Source: Qipengyuania citrea (GTDB lineage: Bacteria; Pseudomonadota; Alphaproteobacteria; Sphingomonadales; Sphingomonadaceae). From it: a stretch of DNA of 64,000 nucleotides. This document shows positions 51,147 through 60,276 of the stretch, piece by piece. The translations under genes were made by a program, and so were the position numbers. The stretch lies in the NCBI RefSeq assembly GCF_009828015.1, contig NZ_WTYG01000001.1:186001-250000 (forward strand), given 5' to 3'. The notes under the pieces were generated by a model, which saw only the letters and a program-made list of their open reading frames with translations, did not search any database and had not been told where the DNA came from. The number at the start of each line of letters is the position of its first letter. Positions within the stretch are counted from its first letter, which is position 1.

Positions 51147-53480
51147 ATGCGTCCGACACAGATTCTTACCGCCAGCCTGCTGTGCGGTGCGGCGACCGCG
51201 GCGCTTGGCGCGGCCCCTGCGCAGGCTCAGTCCGCCGACACGGAGCCGCTGGAGGCTGCGCCGGCGACGGCTGCAGAGGATGTCATCATCGTCACCGCAC
51301 GCCGGCGTGAGGAGCGACTGGTCGAGGTGCCGGTGGCGGTCACCGCGATCAGCGGCGAAGAGCTTTCACGGCGCGGCGCGCTGGACATCACCGATGTCGG
51401 GCAGAGCGTACCCAACGTCACGCTGGAGGCCAGCCGAGCCACCAATTCGACGCTGTCGGCCTTTATCCGCGGCATCGGCCAACAGGACCCCGTTTCGGGG
51501 TTCGAGCAGGGCGTCGGCATCTATCTCGACGACGTCTATCTCAACCGGCCGCAGGCCGCGGTGCTGGATATCTACGATGTCGAGCGCATCGAGGTGCTGC
51601 GCGGGCCGCAGGGCACGCTCTATGGCCGCAACACGATCGGCGGGGCCGTAAAATACGTCACGCGCCGCCTGCCGCAGGATCCCTCGGTGCGCGTTCGCGC
51701 TACCTATGGCACTTACGACCAGGCCGAAGGCGTGATCACCGCTTCGGCACCGATCAGCGACCTGGTCCGCGTCGGCGGCTCGGTTGCGCGGCTTTCGCGG
51801 GGCGGTTTCGGTGACAATCTCACCACGGGCCTCGAAAACTACAACAAGGATATCTGGGGCGGCCGTATGAGCCTGGAGGTGGGCGGCTATGGCGAACCTG
51901 CCTTCATCCGGATCCAGGGGGACTATACCAAGGACAGCAGCGATCCGCGTGGTGGCCACCGGTTGATCCCCGGGCTGGTATCCGGCGCGCCCGTGCTCGA
52001 CAATGTCTTCGACACGCGCGGAGCGCTCAACGATCCCGAACAGGAAGTGGAATCCTACGGCTTGGCGATGCATGCCGAAGTCGAATTGAGCAGCGCGCTG
52101 ACGCTGCGGTCGATATCCGCCTGGCGCAAGGACGACAGCTATTCGCCGATCGATTTCGATGCGCTTCCGGCGGTCGATCTCGATGTGCCCGGCGCTTACC
52201 TCAACGAGCAAATCAGCCAGGAATTCCAGCTGCTGTGGGACGATGGCGGCGCGTTCGCCGGCCTGCTCGGATTCTACTATCTCGACGCGAAGGCGGACAC
52301 TCTGTTCGATGTCCGCATCTTCACCACTTTCGCCGGGCTGACCGCGTTCACACAGGCAAATGTCGACACCGAAACCTATGCCATCTTCGGCGATCTCACC
52401 TACGATCTGACCGATCAGCTCAGCCTGTCTCTCGGCGGTCGTTACACTTGGGATGAACGCAGCGCCGAAATCCTGCGGCAGAACTATCTCGGCGGCGGTT
52501 CGCCCGAATTCGGCGGCGCGGGTGTGCCCTTCGGAGCGGCGAGCACCGATTTTCAGGGTAGCCGGCAGTTCAAGAAATTCACCCCGCGGGCTTCGCTCAG
52601 TTTCATGCCGACGCCCGACCACAATATCTACGCCAGCTATTCGAAGGGCTTCAAGGGCGGCGGCTTCGACCCCCGCGGGGTCGGCACCAACGCCCCGGCG
52701 GCCACACCGGGCGCACCAACCGATGCGGAAGTCGCCGCCTTCCTCAGCTTCTCCCCCGAAGAGGTCGACAGCTACGAGATCGGCTACAAGGGCAATCTCG
52801 GCATTTTCAACATCGCTGCCGCAGCCTTCTATGCCGACTACACCGACGTACAGATTCCGGGTTCCGTCGCGTGCGAAGTGGGCGGCCTGCCCAGCTTCTG
52901 CGGCGTGGTGTCGAATGCCGGCAAGGCGACGTTCAAGGGGCTCGAACTGGAAGCCAGCGCCCGTTTCGGCGGCGGCTTCGGCCTTGCCGGTTCGCTGGGC
53001 TATATCGATGCGCAATACGACGAATACATCACCAATATCGGCAACACCCCGACCGATGTCGCCGCATTCCGCGTCGTCCAGAACACGCCAGAGGTAACCG
53101 GCAGCATCACGGCCAGCTACGATACGCCCGTGGGACCGGGCGATCTCTATCTGGGAACGACGCTGTCCTATCGCAGCAAGACCAGCCAGTTCGAAATCCC
53201 CAACCCCTATCTCGACCAAGGCGGCTACGCGCTGCTCGATGCGAGCATCGTCTACAGTGCCCCCGGCGATCGCTGGAGCGTGGGCGTTTACGGGAAGAAC
53301 CTGCTCGACAAGGAATACAAGACCAGCGGCTACACCTTCGTTGCGACCGACCCGGTGACCGGCGACATAGTCAATGGCGCCAACGGTTTTCCCGTCCCGA
53401 CGCTCGGGCCAGAAGGCACGCTGACGGCATTCTACGGCAACCCGCGGCAGGTCTTCGCCACGCTCACCTTCAGCTACTGA
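51147..53480 (+). CDS. TonB-dependent receptor (sphingomonad type)
   Basis: The 777-residue protein has a signal peptide (ending PAQAQ), a TonB box region IIVTARRREERLVEVPVAVT, and a plug with RGIGQQDPVSGFEQGVGIYL and LRGPQGTLYGRNTIGGAVKY. A barrel ends in FATLTFSY. These motifs define the large family of sphingomonad receptors for plant-, steroid- or aromatic-type compounds; the substrate here is unknown. Divergence from a TetR gene suggests substrate-induced expression. A terminator follows 18 bases past the stop. Confidence 0.9.
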   Translation: MRPTQILTASLLCGAATAALGAAPAQAQSADTEPLEAAPATAAEDVIIVTARRREERLVEVPVAVTAISGEELSRRGALDITDVGQSVPNVTLEASRATNSTLSAFIRGIGQQDPVSGFEQGVGIYLDDVYLNRPQAAVLDIYDVERIEVLRGPQGTLYGRNTIGGAVKYVTRRLPQDPSVRVRATYGTYDQAEGVITASAPISDLVRVGGSVARLSRGGFGDNLTTGLENYNKDIWGGRMSLEVGGYGEPAFIRIQGDYTKDSSDPRGGHRLIPGLVSGAPVLDNVFDTRGALNDPEQEVESYGLAMHAEVELSSALTLRSISAWRKDDSYSPIDFDALPAVDLDVPGAYLNEQISQEFQLLWDDGGAFAGLLGFYYLDAKADTLFDVRIFTTFAGLTAFTQANVDTETYAIFGDLTYDLTDQLSLSLGGRYTWDERSAEILRQNYLGGGSPEFGGAGVPFGAASTDFQGSRQFKKFTPRASLSFMPTPDHNIYASYSKGFKGGGFDPRGVGTNAPAATPGAPTDAEVAAFLSFSPEEVDSYEIGYKGNLGIFNIAAAAFYADYTDVQIPGSVACEVGGLPSFCGVVSNAGKATFKGLELEASARFGGGFGLAGSLGYIDAQYDEYITNIGNTPTDVAAFRVVQNTPEVTGSITASYDTPVGPGDLYLGTTLSYRSKTSQFEIPNPYLDQGGYALLDASIVYSAPGDRWSVGVYGKNLLDKEYKTSGYTFVATDPVTGDIVNGANGFPVPTLGPEGTLTAFYGNPRQVFATLTFSY

Positions 53481-53497
53481 GCGACCGCAATTACAAG

Positions 53498-53528
53498 AGG
53501 GGCGGGGTCTGCGTACCCCGCCCCTTTC
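53498..53528. terminator. Bidirectional Rho-independent terminator
   Basis: A perfect 11-base stem (53498-53508 with 53515-53525) has loop CTGCGT and is followed by TTTCGC. It lies between the convergent TonB receptor and sulfotransferase genes. Confidence 0.85.
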
Positions 53529-53534
53529 GCATGG

Positions 53535-54836
53535 CTATTTGGCGAGCCGCGTGCGTGCCGCCGCGGTGGGTGCGCCAACCGGTATGCCGAAGGTTTCGGT
53601 GTAATCGGCGAACCGTTCGTTCACCTCGTCTTCGCGCAGGCCGAACTCGGCGAGGCTGTAGCGATGCGGGTGCCGCTTGAGCCGGGCCGAACGGTCGAGA
53701 TAGTCTTCCATCCCCGCGACCGCGGGTTCCATCTCGAGATCGAGGAAGCGGTAGACGCGCTCCATCGTGCCGCGCCAGTCGGTTTCCATGTCCTCGTACT
53801 GGACATCGATCATCCTTTCGCGCGGGATCGCGTCGCGCGCCGCGCGCATCCGGGCGATCATGGTCGCGGTCTTGCCCAGCCAGTCGTGGCCGGTCTGCGC
53901 GGGATCGTTGTGATCCGAATAGATAATGGTCTGGTTCCAGGCGAGCGAGGCAGCGCTGCCGACCACCTGCTTGGGATCGCGGTGGGTGAAGATCAGCCGT
54001 GCATCGGGGAAGACCTCGAGCAGTGCGGGCAGGTCGAGCATGTGCTGCGGGGTCTTGAGGATCCACGGGCGCAGCGAACTTTCCTGCTGCGACCAGCCGA
54101 TCAGCCGCAGCAGGTTGGCCATGTGCCGATAGGCGGGAATGGCGCTCTCCTCGTGGCACCATTCGGCATAGGACGGCACATTCCACTGAGCTTCCCACTT
54201 CATGCCGTACATCGACGCGGCAACGAGGCCGAGTTCCTCCTCCGGCTCATAGGCGCCGGTCGGATGGATCGAGAGCGTGCGCGGATTGGCGAGCCGCGCG
54301 ACCTTCAGAATGCGCGCGGCCAGCTTGGGCCGGAAATCCTCCGCCTCGCCGGCGAGCACCTGCTCGAACTCGGGCCGGGGCACCGGGCTGATCGTTTCGA
54401 AACTGCGGAGATGGGCAAAGCGCTGGTCGGCTGCGAGCAGGCGATGAAGCCGCGTGGTACCCGATCGCATCGGGCCGACGATAACCACCGGGTTCTTAAG
54501 CGGGCGGGCGAGGATTTCCGGGTGTCGCTTGAACCACATCTGCGTGTAGAGCCGGTCGCGCAGCACGTGGTGAAACATCTTCGTGGCGGAAAATTCGCCC
54601 GCCGCGTTGAGCTGCGCTTCGTGCTTCACGCTGTCGAGCAGCACCTCGAAGGGCTTTTCGAACCAGCGGTCGCCGAAATCGTTGAGCCCCGTGGCCGCTG
54701 CCGCTTCTTCCAGCAGGGCATCCTTGTCGAGGCGCGGAGGGCCGAACACCCCCAGCTTGCGTCCGCCCCGGATCACCCCGTCCGCAATATCGATAAAGCG
54801 CGTGCGGCGCGGCGGCTGGATCGGCTGGTCGTTCAA
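53535..54836 (-). CDS. Sulfotransferase family protein
   Basis: The 433-residue protein has the PAPS-binding loop [20 protein letters not shown] (about 117-136) and a later [19 protein letters not shown] (about 280-300) that matches the 3'-phosphate-binding region. It lacks the TPR part of the protein at 43169. It is convergent with the TonB receptor and divergent from serS. The acceptor is unknown. A role in modifying compounds taken up by the neighbouring receptor is only a guess. Confidence 0.88.
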   Translation of the reverse strand: MNDQPIQPPRRTRFIDIADGVIRGGRKLGVFGPPRLDKDALLEEAAAATGLNDFGDRWFEKPFEVLLDSVKHEAQLNAAGEFSATKMFHHVLRDRLYTQMWFKRHPEILARPLKNPVVIVGPMRSGTTRLHRLLAADQRFAHLRSFETISPVPRPEFEQVLAGEAEDFRPKLAARILKVARLANPRTLSIHPTGAYEPEEELGLVAASMYGMKWEAQWNVPSYAEWCHEESAIPAYRHMANLLRLIGWSQQESSLRPWILKTPQHMLDLPALLEVFPDARLIFTHRDPKQVVGSAASLAWNQTIIYSDHNDPAQTGHDWLGKTATMIARMRAARDAIPRERMIDVQYEDMETDWRGTMERVYRFLDLEMEPAVAGMEDYLDRSARLKRHPHRYSLAEFGLREDEVNERFADYTETFGIPVGAPTAAARTRLAK

Positions 54837-54967
54837 GCTGGCAGCCCTTTCAAGCTCTTCGATGTCCCCCTGAACGTCCGGGGCCTAATGCGGTGCCCGC
54901 AAAAGGACAAGGTCGCCCCGCGGGAAGTGGCTGGCCAAGCGGGAAGCGAAAAGGCATAGGCCGCGCC

Positions 54968-56248
54968 ATGCACGACATCGCTTACATCCGCAGCAATCCG
55001 CAGGAATTCGACGCCGCCCTCGCCCGCCGCGGGGCCGAACCGGTGGCCGACCGCATCATCGCGCTCGACGCGCACAAGCGCGAGGCGACAACCAGGGTCC
55101 AGCAGGCGCAGAGCCGCCGCAACGAAGCGTCGAAAGCGATCGGCCAGGCAATGGGTCAGGGCAATAAGGACAAGGCCGAGGCGCTCAAGGCCGAAGTCGC
55201 CGAGATCAAGACCTCGATGCCCGAATGGGAAGAGGCCGAACGCGCTGCGGCGGCAGAGCTCGACCATCTGCTGGCGACTTTGCCAAACCTCCCCGCGGCC
55301 GATGTGCCCGACGGCGCGGACGAGAGCGACAATGTCGAAATCGCGCAATGGGGCGAGAAGCGCAGTTTCGATTTCGAACCCCGCGAACATGCCGATATCG
55401 GCCCCGCGCTGGGAATGGATTTCGAAACCGGCACCAAGCTGTCGGGCGCGCGCTTTACCTTCCTGCGCGGCGACATCGCACGCCTCCACCGCGCGCTGGC
55501 GCAGTTCATGCTCGACAAGCAGACGCGCGAGAACGGCTATACCGAATGCAACCCGCCCGTGCTGGTGGGTGACGAGGCGATGTACGGCACCGACAAGCTG
55601 CCCAAGTTCGCCGAGGACAGTTTCCGTACCACCGATGATCGCTGGCTGGTCCCGACCTCCGAAGTCCCGCTGACCTATTCGGTCGCAGGCGACATCCTGC
55701 CCGACCTCGCGCAGCCGATCCGGCTGACCGCGCATACGCTGTGCTTTCGCTCCGAAGCGGGATCGGCGGGCCGCGACACACGCGGCTTCATTCGCCAGCA
55801 CCAGTTCGAAAAGGTCGAGATGGTCAGCATCTGCCTCCCCGAGGACAGCGATGCGGAGCATGAGCGCATGACCAAATGCGCCGAGGGTATCCTCGAAGCG
55901 CTGGAGCTGCCCTATCGCCGCATGCTGCTGTGCACGGGCGACATGGGCTTCGGCGCGCGCAAGACCTACGACCTCGAAGTCTGGCTGCCCGGCCAGGGTG
56001 CCTATCGCGAGATTTCCTCCTGCTCGAACACGGGCGATTTCCAGGCCCGCCGGATGAATGCGCGCTATCGCCCCGAGGGTGAGAAAAAGACCGCGTTCGT
56101 CCATACACTCAACGGTTCGGGCCTCGCGGTCGGCCGGACGCTGGTGGCGGTGATGGAAAACTACCAGCAGGCCGATGGCAGCGTCACCGTGCCCGAAGCG
56201 CTGGCCCCCTATATGGGCGGTGTCACCAAACTGGAGCCTGCAGCCTGA
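54968..56248 (+). CDS. serS: Seryl-tRNA synthetase
   Basis: The 426-residue class II synthetase charges tRNA-Ser. It has the N-terminal coiled-coil arm (about 28-100), motif 2 ([20 protein letters not shown]) and motif 3 ([18 protein letters not shown]). [20 protein letters not shown] is the usual start of alphaproteobacterial SerRS, which fixes the ATG at 54968 rather than the upstream one. Its stop overlaps the surE start (TGATG), so they form an operon. Confidence 0.97.
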   Translation: MHDIAYIRSNPQEFDAALARRGAEPVADRIIALDAHKREATTRVQQAQSRRNEASKAIGQAMGQGNKDKAEALKAEVAEIKTSMPEWEEAERAAAAELDHLLATLPNLPAADVPDGADESDNVEIAQWGEKRSFDFEPREHADIGPALGMDFETGTKLSGARFTFLRGDIARLHRALAQFMLDKQTRENGYTECNPPVLVGDEAMYGTDKLPKFAEDSFRTTDDRWLVPTSEVPLTYSVAGDILPDLAQPIRLTAHTLCFRSEAGSAGRDTRGFIRQHQFEKVEMVSICLPEDSDAEHERMTKCAEGILEALELPYRRMLLCTGDMGFGARKTYDLEVWLPGQGAYREISSCSNTGDFQARRMNARYRPEGEKKTAFVHTLNGSGLAVGRTLVAVMENYQQADGSVTVPEALAPYMGGVTKLEPAA

Positions 56249-57012
56249 TGCGTATCCTTCTGACCAATGACGACGGTATCCACGCCCCGGGCCTCGCGGT
56301 GCTCGAGAAAATCGCGCGGCAGTTCTCCGACGATATCTGGATCTGCGCGCCCGACGAGGAACAGTCGGGCATGGGCCATGCGCTCACCCTCACCCGCCCC
56401 GTGCGCCTGCGCAAACATGGCGAACGCCGTTTCTCGGTGACCGGCACGCCGACCGATGCAGTAACCATGGGCCTGCGCAAGGTGATCGAGGCGCAGCCCG
56501 ACGTGATCCTGTCCGGCGTCAATCGCGGCGCGAACCTGGCCGACGACATTACCTATTCGGGCACGGTCTCGGCGGCGATCGAGGGTGCGTTGGCGGGGGT
56601 GCGCTCGATCGCGATGAGCCAGGTCTATACCAAGGAAACCCGCAACAGCCACTCCGCCTTCGCCGCTGCGACCGAATGGGGCGCCAAGGTACTGGGCCCG
56701 CTGCTCGACACGCCGCTGCCCAAGCGCACGCTGGTCAATGTGAACTTCCCCCCGATCGCGCCCGATGCGGTCAAGGGTATCCGCGCGGTGCGGCAGGGGT
56801 TCCACGACTATTCGCGCGGCACGGTCGTCGAAGGCCGCGACCCGCGCGGCTTCCAGTATTACTGGTTCGGGCTCGAGGCGATCGAACATACGCTCGACCA
56901 TGGCACCGATCTCGAAGCGGTCGACGATGGCTATATCGCAGTGACCCCGCTCCAGCTCGACCTGACCCACCATTCGTCGCTGGGCGCGCTGGCAGCCCGG
57001 TACGAGAGCTGA
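56248..57012 (+). CDS. surE: 5'/3'-nucleotidase SurE
   Basis: The 254-residue metal-dependent nucleotidase begins [20 protein letters not shown], with the metal-binding Asp8-Asp9 pair. The motifs DEEQSGMGHALTLTRPVRL and SGVNRGANLADDITYSGTVS are both diagnostic. SurE removes phosphate from nucleoside monophosphates under stress and is usually linked to serS and pcm in proteobacteria. It overlaps serS by one base. Confidence 0.96.
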   Translation: MRILLTNDDGIHAPGLAVLEKIARQFSDDIWICAPDEEQSGMGHALTLTRPVRLRKHGERRFSVTGTPTDAVTMGLRKVIEAQPDVILSGVNRGANLADDITYSGTVSAAIEGALAGVRSIAMSQVYTKETRNSHSAFAAATEWGAKVLGPLLDTPLPKRTLVNVNFPPIAPDAVKGIRAVRQGFHDYSRGTVVEGRDPRGFQYYWFGLEAIEHTLDHGTDLEAVDDGYIAVTPLQLDLTHHSSLGALAARYES

Positions 57013-57064
57013 GTGCACGCTATGCTATTGACCCTGCGGATTTCCGCGCGCACCTAGGCCGGGC

Positions 57065-58183
57065 ATGAGGAGCGACAAACAGGTCGACCGGATCGCCGCA
57101 AGCACGCGGGTGCGGACTTATCGGGGGCCCCGTTTCCAGCCCCTTCGCCGTGCAGTGAAACTGCCCGTATGGGGCGATCTCGGCATTCGGCTGGGCGCGG
57201 CGCTATTCCTCATCTTCATCGTGATCATGGTCCATTGGTGGGACCGCGAAGGGCTGGTCGACAATCTCGACGGCGAGGTCAGCTTCCTCGACGTGGTCTA
57301 TTTCACCATGATCTCGATCACCACCACGGGGTTCGGCGACATCGCCCCGATTTCGGATCGCGCACGGCTGGTCGAAGCAGTGATCGTGACACCGATCCGG
57401 TTTGCGGTGTTCTTCATTTTCGTCGGCACGGCCTATAACTTCATCATCAAGCGCAGCTGGGAGAAATGGCGGATGGCCCGCATCCAGGAACAGCTATCGG
57501 ATCACATCGTGGTCCTCGGCTACGGCATCTCCGGCTCGGAAGCGGTCGGCGAGCTGATCGAACGCGGCACCGACCCGAGCTGCATCGTCGTGATCGACCC
57601 CAGCGAGGACCGGTTGCACGAGGCCGAAGCGCTCGGCTGCAACATCATGGCCGCGGACGCCACCCGCGACCAGACGCTGAAGGCGGTTCGCATCGCCAAG
57701 GCACAGAACGTGCTGGTGTCCGCAGGACGCGACGATACCACGATCCTGATCACGCTGACCGTGCGCGCGCTCGCGCCGCATGTTCCGATCAGCGCGGTGG
57801 TCCGCGCCGACGACAACGAATCGCTCGCGCGGCAGGCGGGCGCGAACAACGTCATCAACCCGGTCCGCTTTACCGGGCTGCTGCTTGCCGGCAGTGCCAA
57901 GGGCGAGCATATTGCCGACTACCTCGCCGATCTTGCCAGTGTGTCGGGGCGTGTCCAGCTGGTCGAGCGCGAGGTCACTGCGACCGAGTGCGGCAAGGCG
58001 ATCGGCGAGCTGAACACGGGCGGGCGCGGCCTGCGCGTCTATCGCGACGGCAAGGCGCTGGGGTTCTGGGAAGCCGAATGCCAGAAACTGCAGACCGGCG
58101 ACATCGTGGTAGAAATCGTGCCGACCACCAATGGCGAAACCAAGGGCGATGGCCACGACCGGGACGACCAGAGCGACGACTGA
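57065..58183 (+). CDS. Potassium channel with TrkA-N (RCK) domain
   Basis: The 372-residue protein has two membrane helices (about 40-60 and 97-122) around a pore with filter TTTGFGDIAPI (about 85-95). A TrkA-N Rossmann domain follows from about 142 (IVVLGYGISGSEAVGELIER), then a TrkA-C-like C-terminal domain (about 275-355). It is a ligand-gated K+ channel of the MthK type. It follows surE by 52 bases. A second, unrelated two-helix channel is at the window start. Confidence 0.92.
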   Translation: MRSDKQVDRIAASTRVRTYRGPRFQPLRRAVKLPVWGDLGIRLGAALFLIFIVIMVHWWDREGLVDNLDGEVSFLDVVYFTMISITTTGFGDIAPISDRARLVEAVIVTPIRFAVFFIFVGTAYNFIIKRSWEKWRMARIQEQLSDHIVVLGYGISGSEAVGELIERGTDPSCIVVIDPSEDRLHEAEALGCNIMAADATRDQTLKAVRIAKAQNVLVSAGRDDTTILITLTVRALAPHVPISAVVRADDNESLARQAGANNVINPVRFTGLLLAGSAKGEHIADYLADLASVSGRVQLVEREVTATECGKAIGELNTGGRGLRVYRDGKALGFWEAECQKLQTGDIVVEIVPTTNGETKGDGHDRDDQSDD

Positions 58184-58186
58184 ACC

Positions 58187-58585
58187 CTAGCGGAAGAGCA
58201 GGAACACCCCGCCCATCGCTGCCATCCCGACGATGAAATGGCCCGCGTCGATCAGGAAGTGGCGCAGCGTCTTGCGCAAGTAGAGGTAATTGATCCCCAG
58301 CGCCGGGGCCATGACCGTGGCGCCGAAGCCGATCGCCATCATCATCACGGCCCGGTCGCTTGCGCCGCTGCGCGCGATCCCGTGCCACAGCGTCAATGCT
58401 ATCACCAGTTCGGCAAGGAAGGTCAGCCCGAAGATCAGCGGGAGATTGCCGCTGCGGATCTTTTCGTCGCTGAGGCCGGCAGCCTTTTGCCAGGCCTTGG
58501 CGAACAGCACCCCGTACCAGAGCGCGCCGACCGCGAAGAATGCGAGCGTCCCAAGCAGAACCGCCAACCAGTTGATTTCGCCCAT
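58187..58585 (-). CDS. DUF1761 membrane protein
   Basis: The 132-residue protein has four membrane helices. It starts [20 protein letters not shown], followed by [20 protein letters not shown], the conserved DUF1761 N-terminal motif. Function is unknown. It is convergent with the K+ channel gene (3-base gap) and divergent from rimO. Confidence 0.88.
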   Translation of the reverse strand: MGEINWLAVLLGTLAFFAVGALWYGVLFAKAWQKAAGLSDEKIRSGNLPLIFGLTFLAELVIALTLWHGIARSGASDRAVMMMAIGFGATVMAPALGINYLYLRKTLRHFLIDAGHFIVGMAAMGGVFLLFR

Positions 58586-58662
58586 GTCCCGTACCCCTCG
58601 CGCCTTTCGATGCGCAGGAAGCTAGCGTAAATCGCCTTACGCGTGTAGGGGCGCGCGCAATC

Positions 58663-60036
58663 ATGAACACGACCACCACCGCAATCCCCGACCAGAAGAA
58701 GGTCGGCATGGTATCCCTCGGCTGTCCCAAGGCACTGGTCGACAGCGAGCGCATCCTCACGCGGTTGCGCGCCGACGGCTATGCGATGAGCGCCGATTAT
58801 GCCGGGGCCGACGTGGTGCTGGTCAACACCTGCGGCTTCCTCGATTCCGCCAAGGAAGAGAGCCTGCAGGCGATCGGCGAGGCGATCGCGGAGAACGGCC
58901 GCGTCATCGTGACCGGCTGCATGGGCGAAGAAGCCGACGCGATCCGCGCCGCGCATCCGCAGGTGCTGGCAGTGACCGGCGCGCATCAGTACGAACAGGT
59001 GGTCGATGCAGTGCATACGCACGCCCCGCCCAGCCAGGGGCCCTATGTCGACCTGATCCCCCAGCCCGACATCAAGCTGACCCCGCGCCACTACAGCTAC
59101 CTGAAGATTTCGGAGGGCTGCAACCATTCCTGCGCCTTCTGCATCATTCCCGACCTGCGCGGAAAGCTCGCCAGCCGCCGGATCGACGCGGTGCTGCGCG
59201 AAGCCGAGAAGCTGGTTGCGGCGGGGACGAAGGAACTGCTGGTCATCAGCCAGGACACCAGCGCCTACGGTGTCGATACGCGCCACGAGGAACGGCTGTG
59301 GAAGGGCCAGCCCGTCCGCGCGCATATGACCGACCTCGCCCGCGAACTGGGCCAGCTCGACATCGGCGGCGGCATCCCGCCGTGGGTGCGGCTGCACTAT
59401 GTCTATCCCTATCCGCATGTCGATGCGGTGATACCGCTGATGGCCGAAGGGCTGCTGACGCCCTATCTCGACATTCCCTTCCAGCACGCGAGCCCCAAGG
59501 TGCTGCGCGCGATGCGGCGCCCCGCAAACGAAGCCAAGGTGCTCGAACGGCTGAAGGGCTGGCGCGAGATCTGTCCCGAGATCGCGATCCGCTCCAGCTT
59601 CGTGGTCGGCTTCCCCGGCGAGACCGAGGACGATTTCAAATATCTGCTCGACTGGCTCGAAGAGGCGCAGCTCGACCGGGTTGGCGCGTTCCGCTTCGAA
59701 CCGGTCGAAGGCGCGCGGGCCAACACCCTGCCCGACCCGGTGCCCGAGGCTGTCAAGGAAGAGCGTTACGCAAGGGTAATGGAAGTTACCGAGCGGATCA
59801 GCGCTGCCAAGCTGGCCGCCAAGGTCGGGACGCGCATTCCCGTGATTATCGACGAAGTCGGCGAACCCGACGAGGATGGCGATATCGGGGCAACCGGCCG
59901 CAGCCAGGCGGACGCCCCCGAGATCGATGGCGCGGTCTATTTGCGCAACGTCCCGCAGAGCCTCGCGGCTGGCGATATTGCAACTGTCTCAATTGAGGAC
60001 AGTGACGCGCACGACCTGTTCGGCGCGGTAGCCTGA
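58663..60036 (+). CDS. rimO: Ribosomal protein S12 methylthiotransferase RimO
   Basis: The 457-residue radical-SAM enzyme adds a methylthio group to an Asp of ribosomal protein S12. It has the N-terminal UPF0004 domain ([30 protein letters not shown], supplying three cluster Cys), a radical-SAM motif C-x3-C-x2-C (Cys153, 157, 160 in GCNHSCAFC), and a TRAM domain at the C-terminus. [12 protein letters not shown] distinguishes RimO from MiaB. It is a typical single gene. Confidence 0.96.
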   Translation: MNTTTTAIPDQKKVGMVSLGCPKALVDSERILTRLRADGYAMSADYAGADVVLVNTCGFLDSAKEESLQAIGEAIAENGRVIVTGCMGEEADAIRAAHPQVLAVTGAHQYEQVVDAVHTHAPPSQGPYVDLIPQPDIKLTPRHYSYLKISEGCNHSCAFCIIPDLRGKLASRRIDAVLREAEKLVAAGTKELLVISQDTSAYGVDTRHEERLWKGQPVRAHMTDLARELGQLDIGGGIPPWVRLHYVYPYPHVDAVIPLMAEGLLTPYLDIPFQHASPKVLRAMRRPANEAKVLERLKGWREICPEIAIRSSFVVGFPGETEDDFKYLLDWLEEAQLDRVGAFRFEPVEGARANTLPDPVPEAVKEERYARVMEVTERISAAKLAAKVGTRIPVIIDEVGEPDEDGDIGATGRSQADAPEIDGAVYLRNVPQSLAAGDIATVSIEDSDAHDLFGAVA

Positions 60037-60276
60037 TAACGCGGCGGCGCCGCTAGACGCGCGTGCTTCTGCGCGGCGGCAAGCGCGGAAACCTTTCGGA
60101 TTAAACGATAAGTTCGGCGCGCTCGGGCCGACGGCGGCTTATTGCCCCGCCAAGCGTTAACGGCGCTCGTTCGAGTTTCATTTACTTTCGCAACCGGCTG
60201 GCAAGCTGGCTTGCCGTGGTTTCGCGGCTGCGGCATCAAATCTTTCTTAAACCTAAGAGCGGCATAAGGGCGCTCA

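Noticed and set aside
51366-53219. 617-codon open frame on the minus strand inside the TonB receptor at 51147-53480
   Set aside because: It is a shadow of the receptor gene in high-G+C codons: no signal, motif or ribosome-binding site, while the plus-strand frame has a full set of receptor motifs.
54833-56104. 423-codon minus-strand frame opposite serS
   Set aside because: SerRS motifs are unambiguous on the plus strand, and the antisense product shows no family features.
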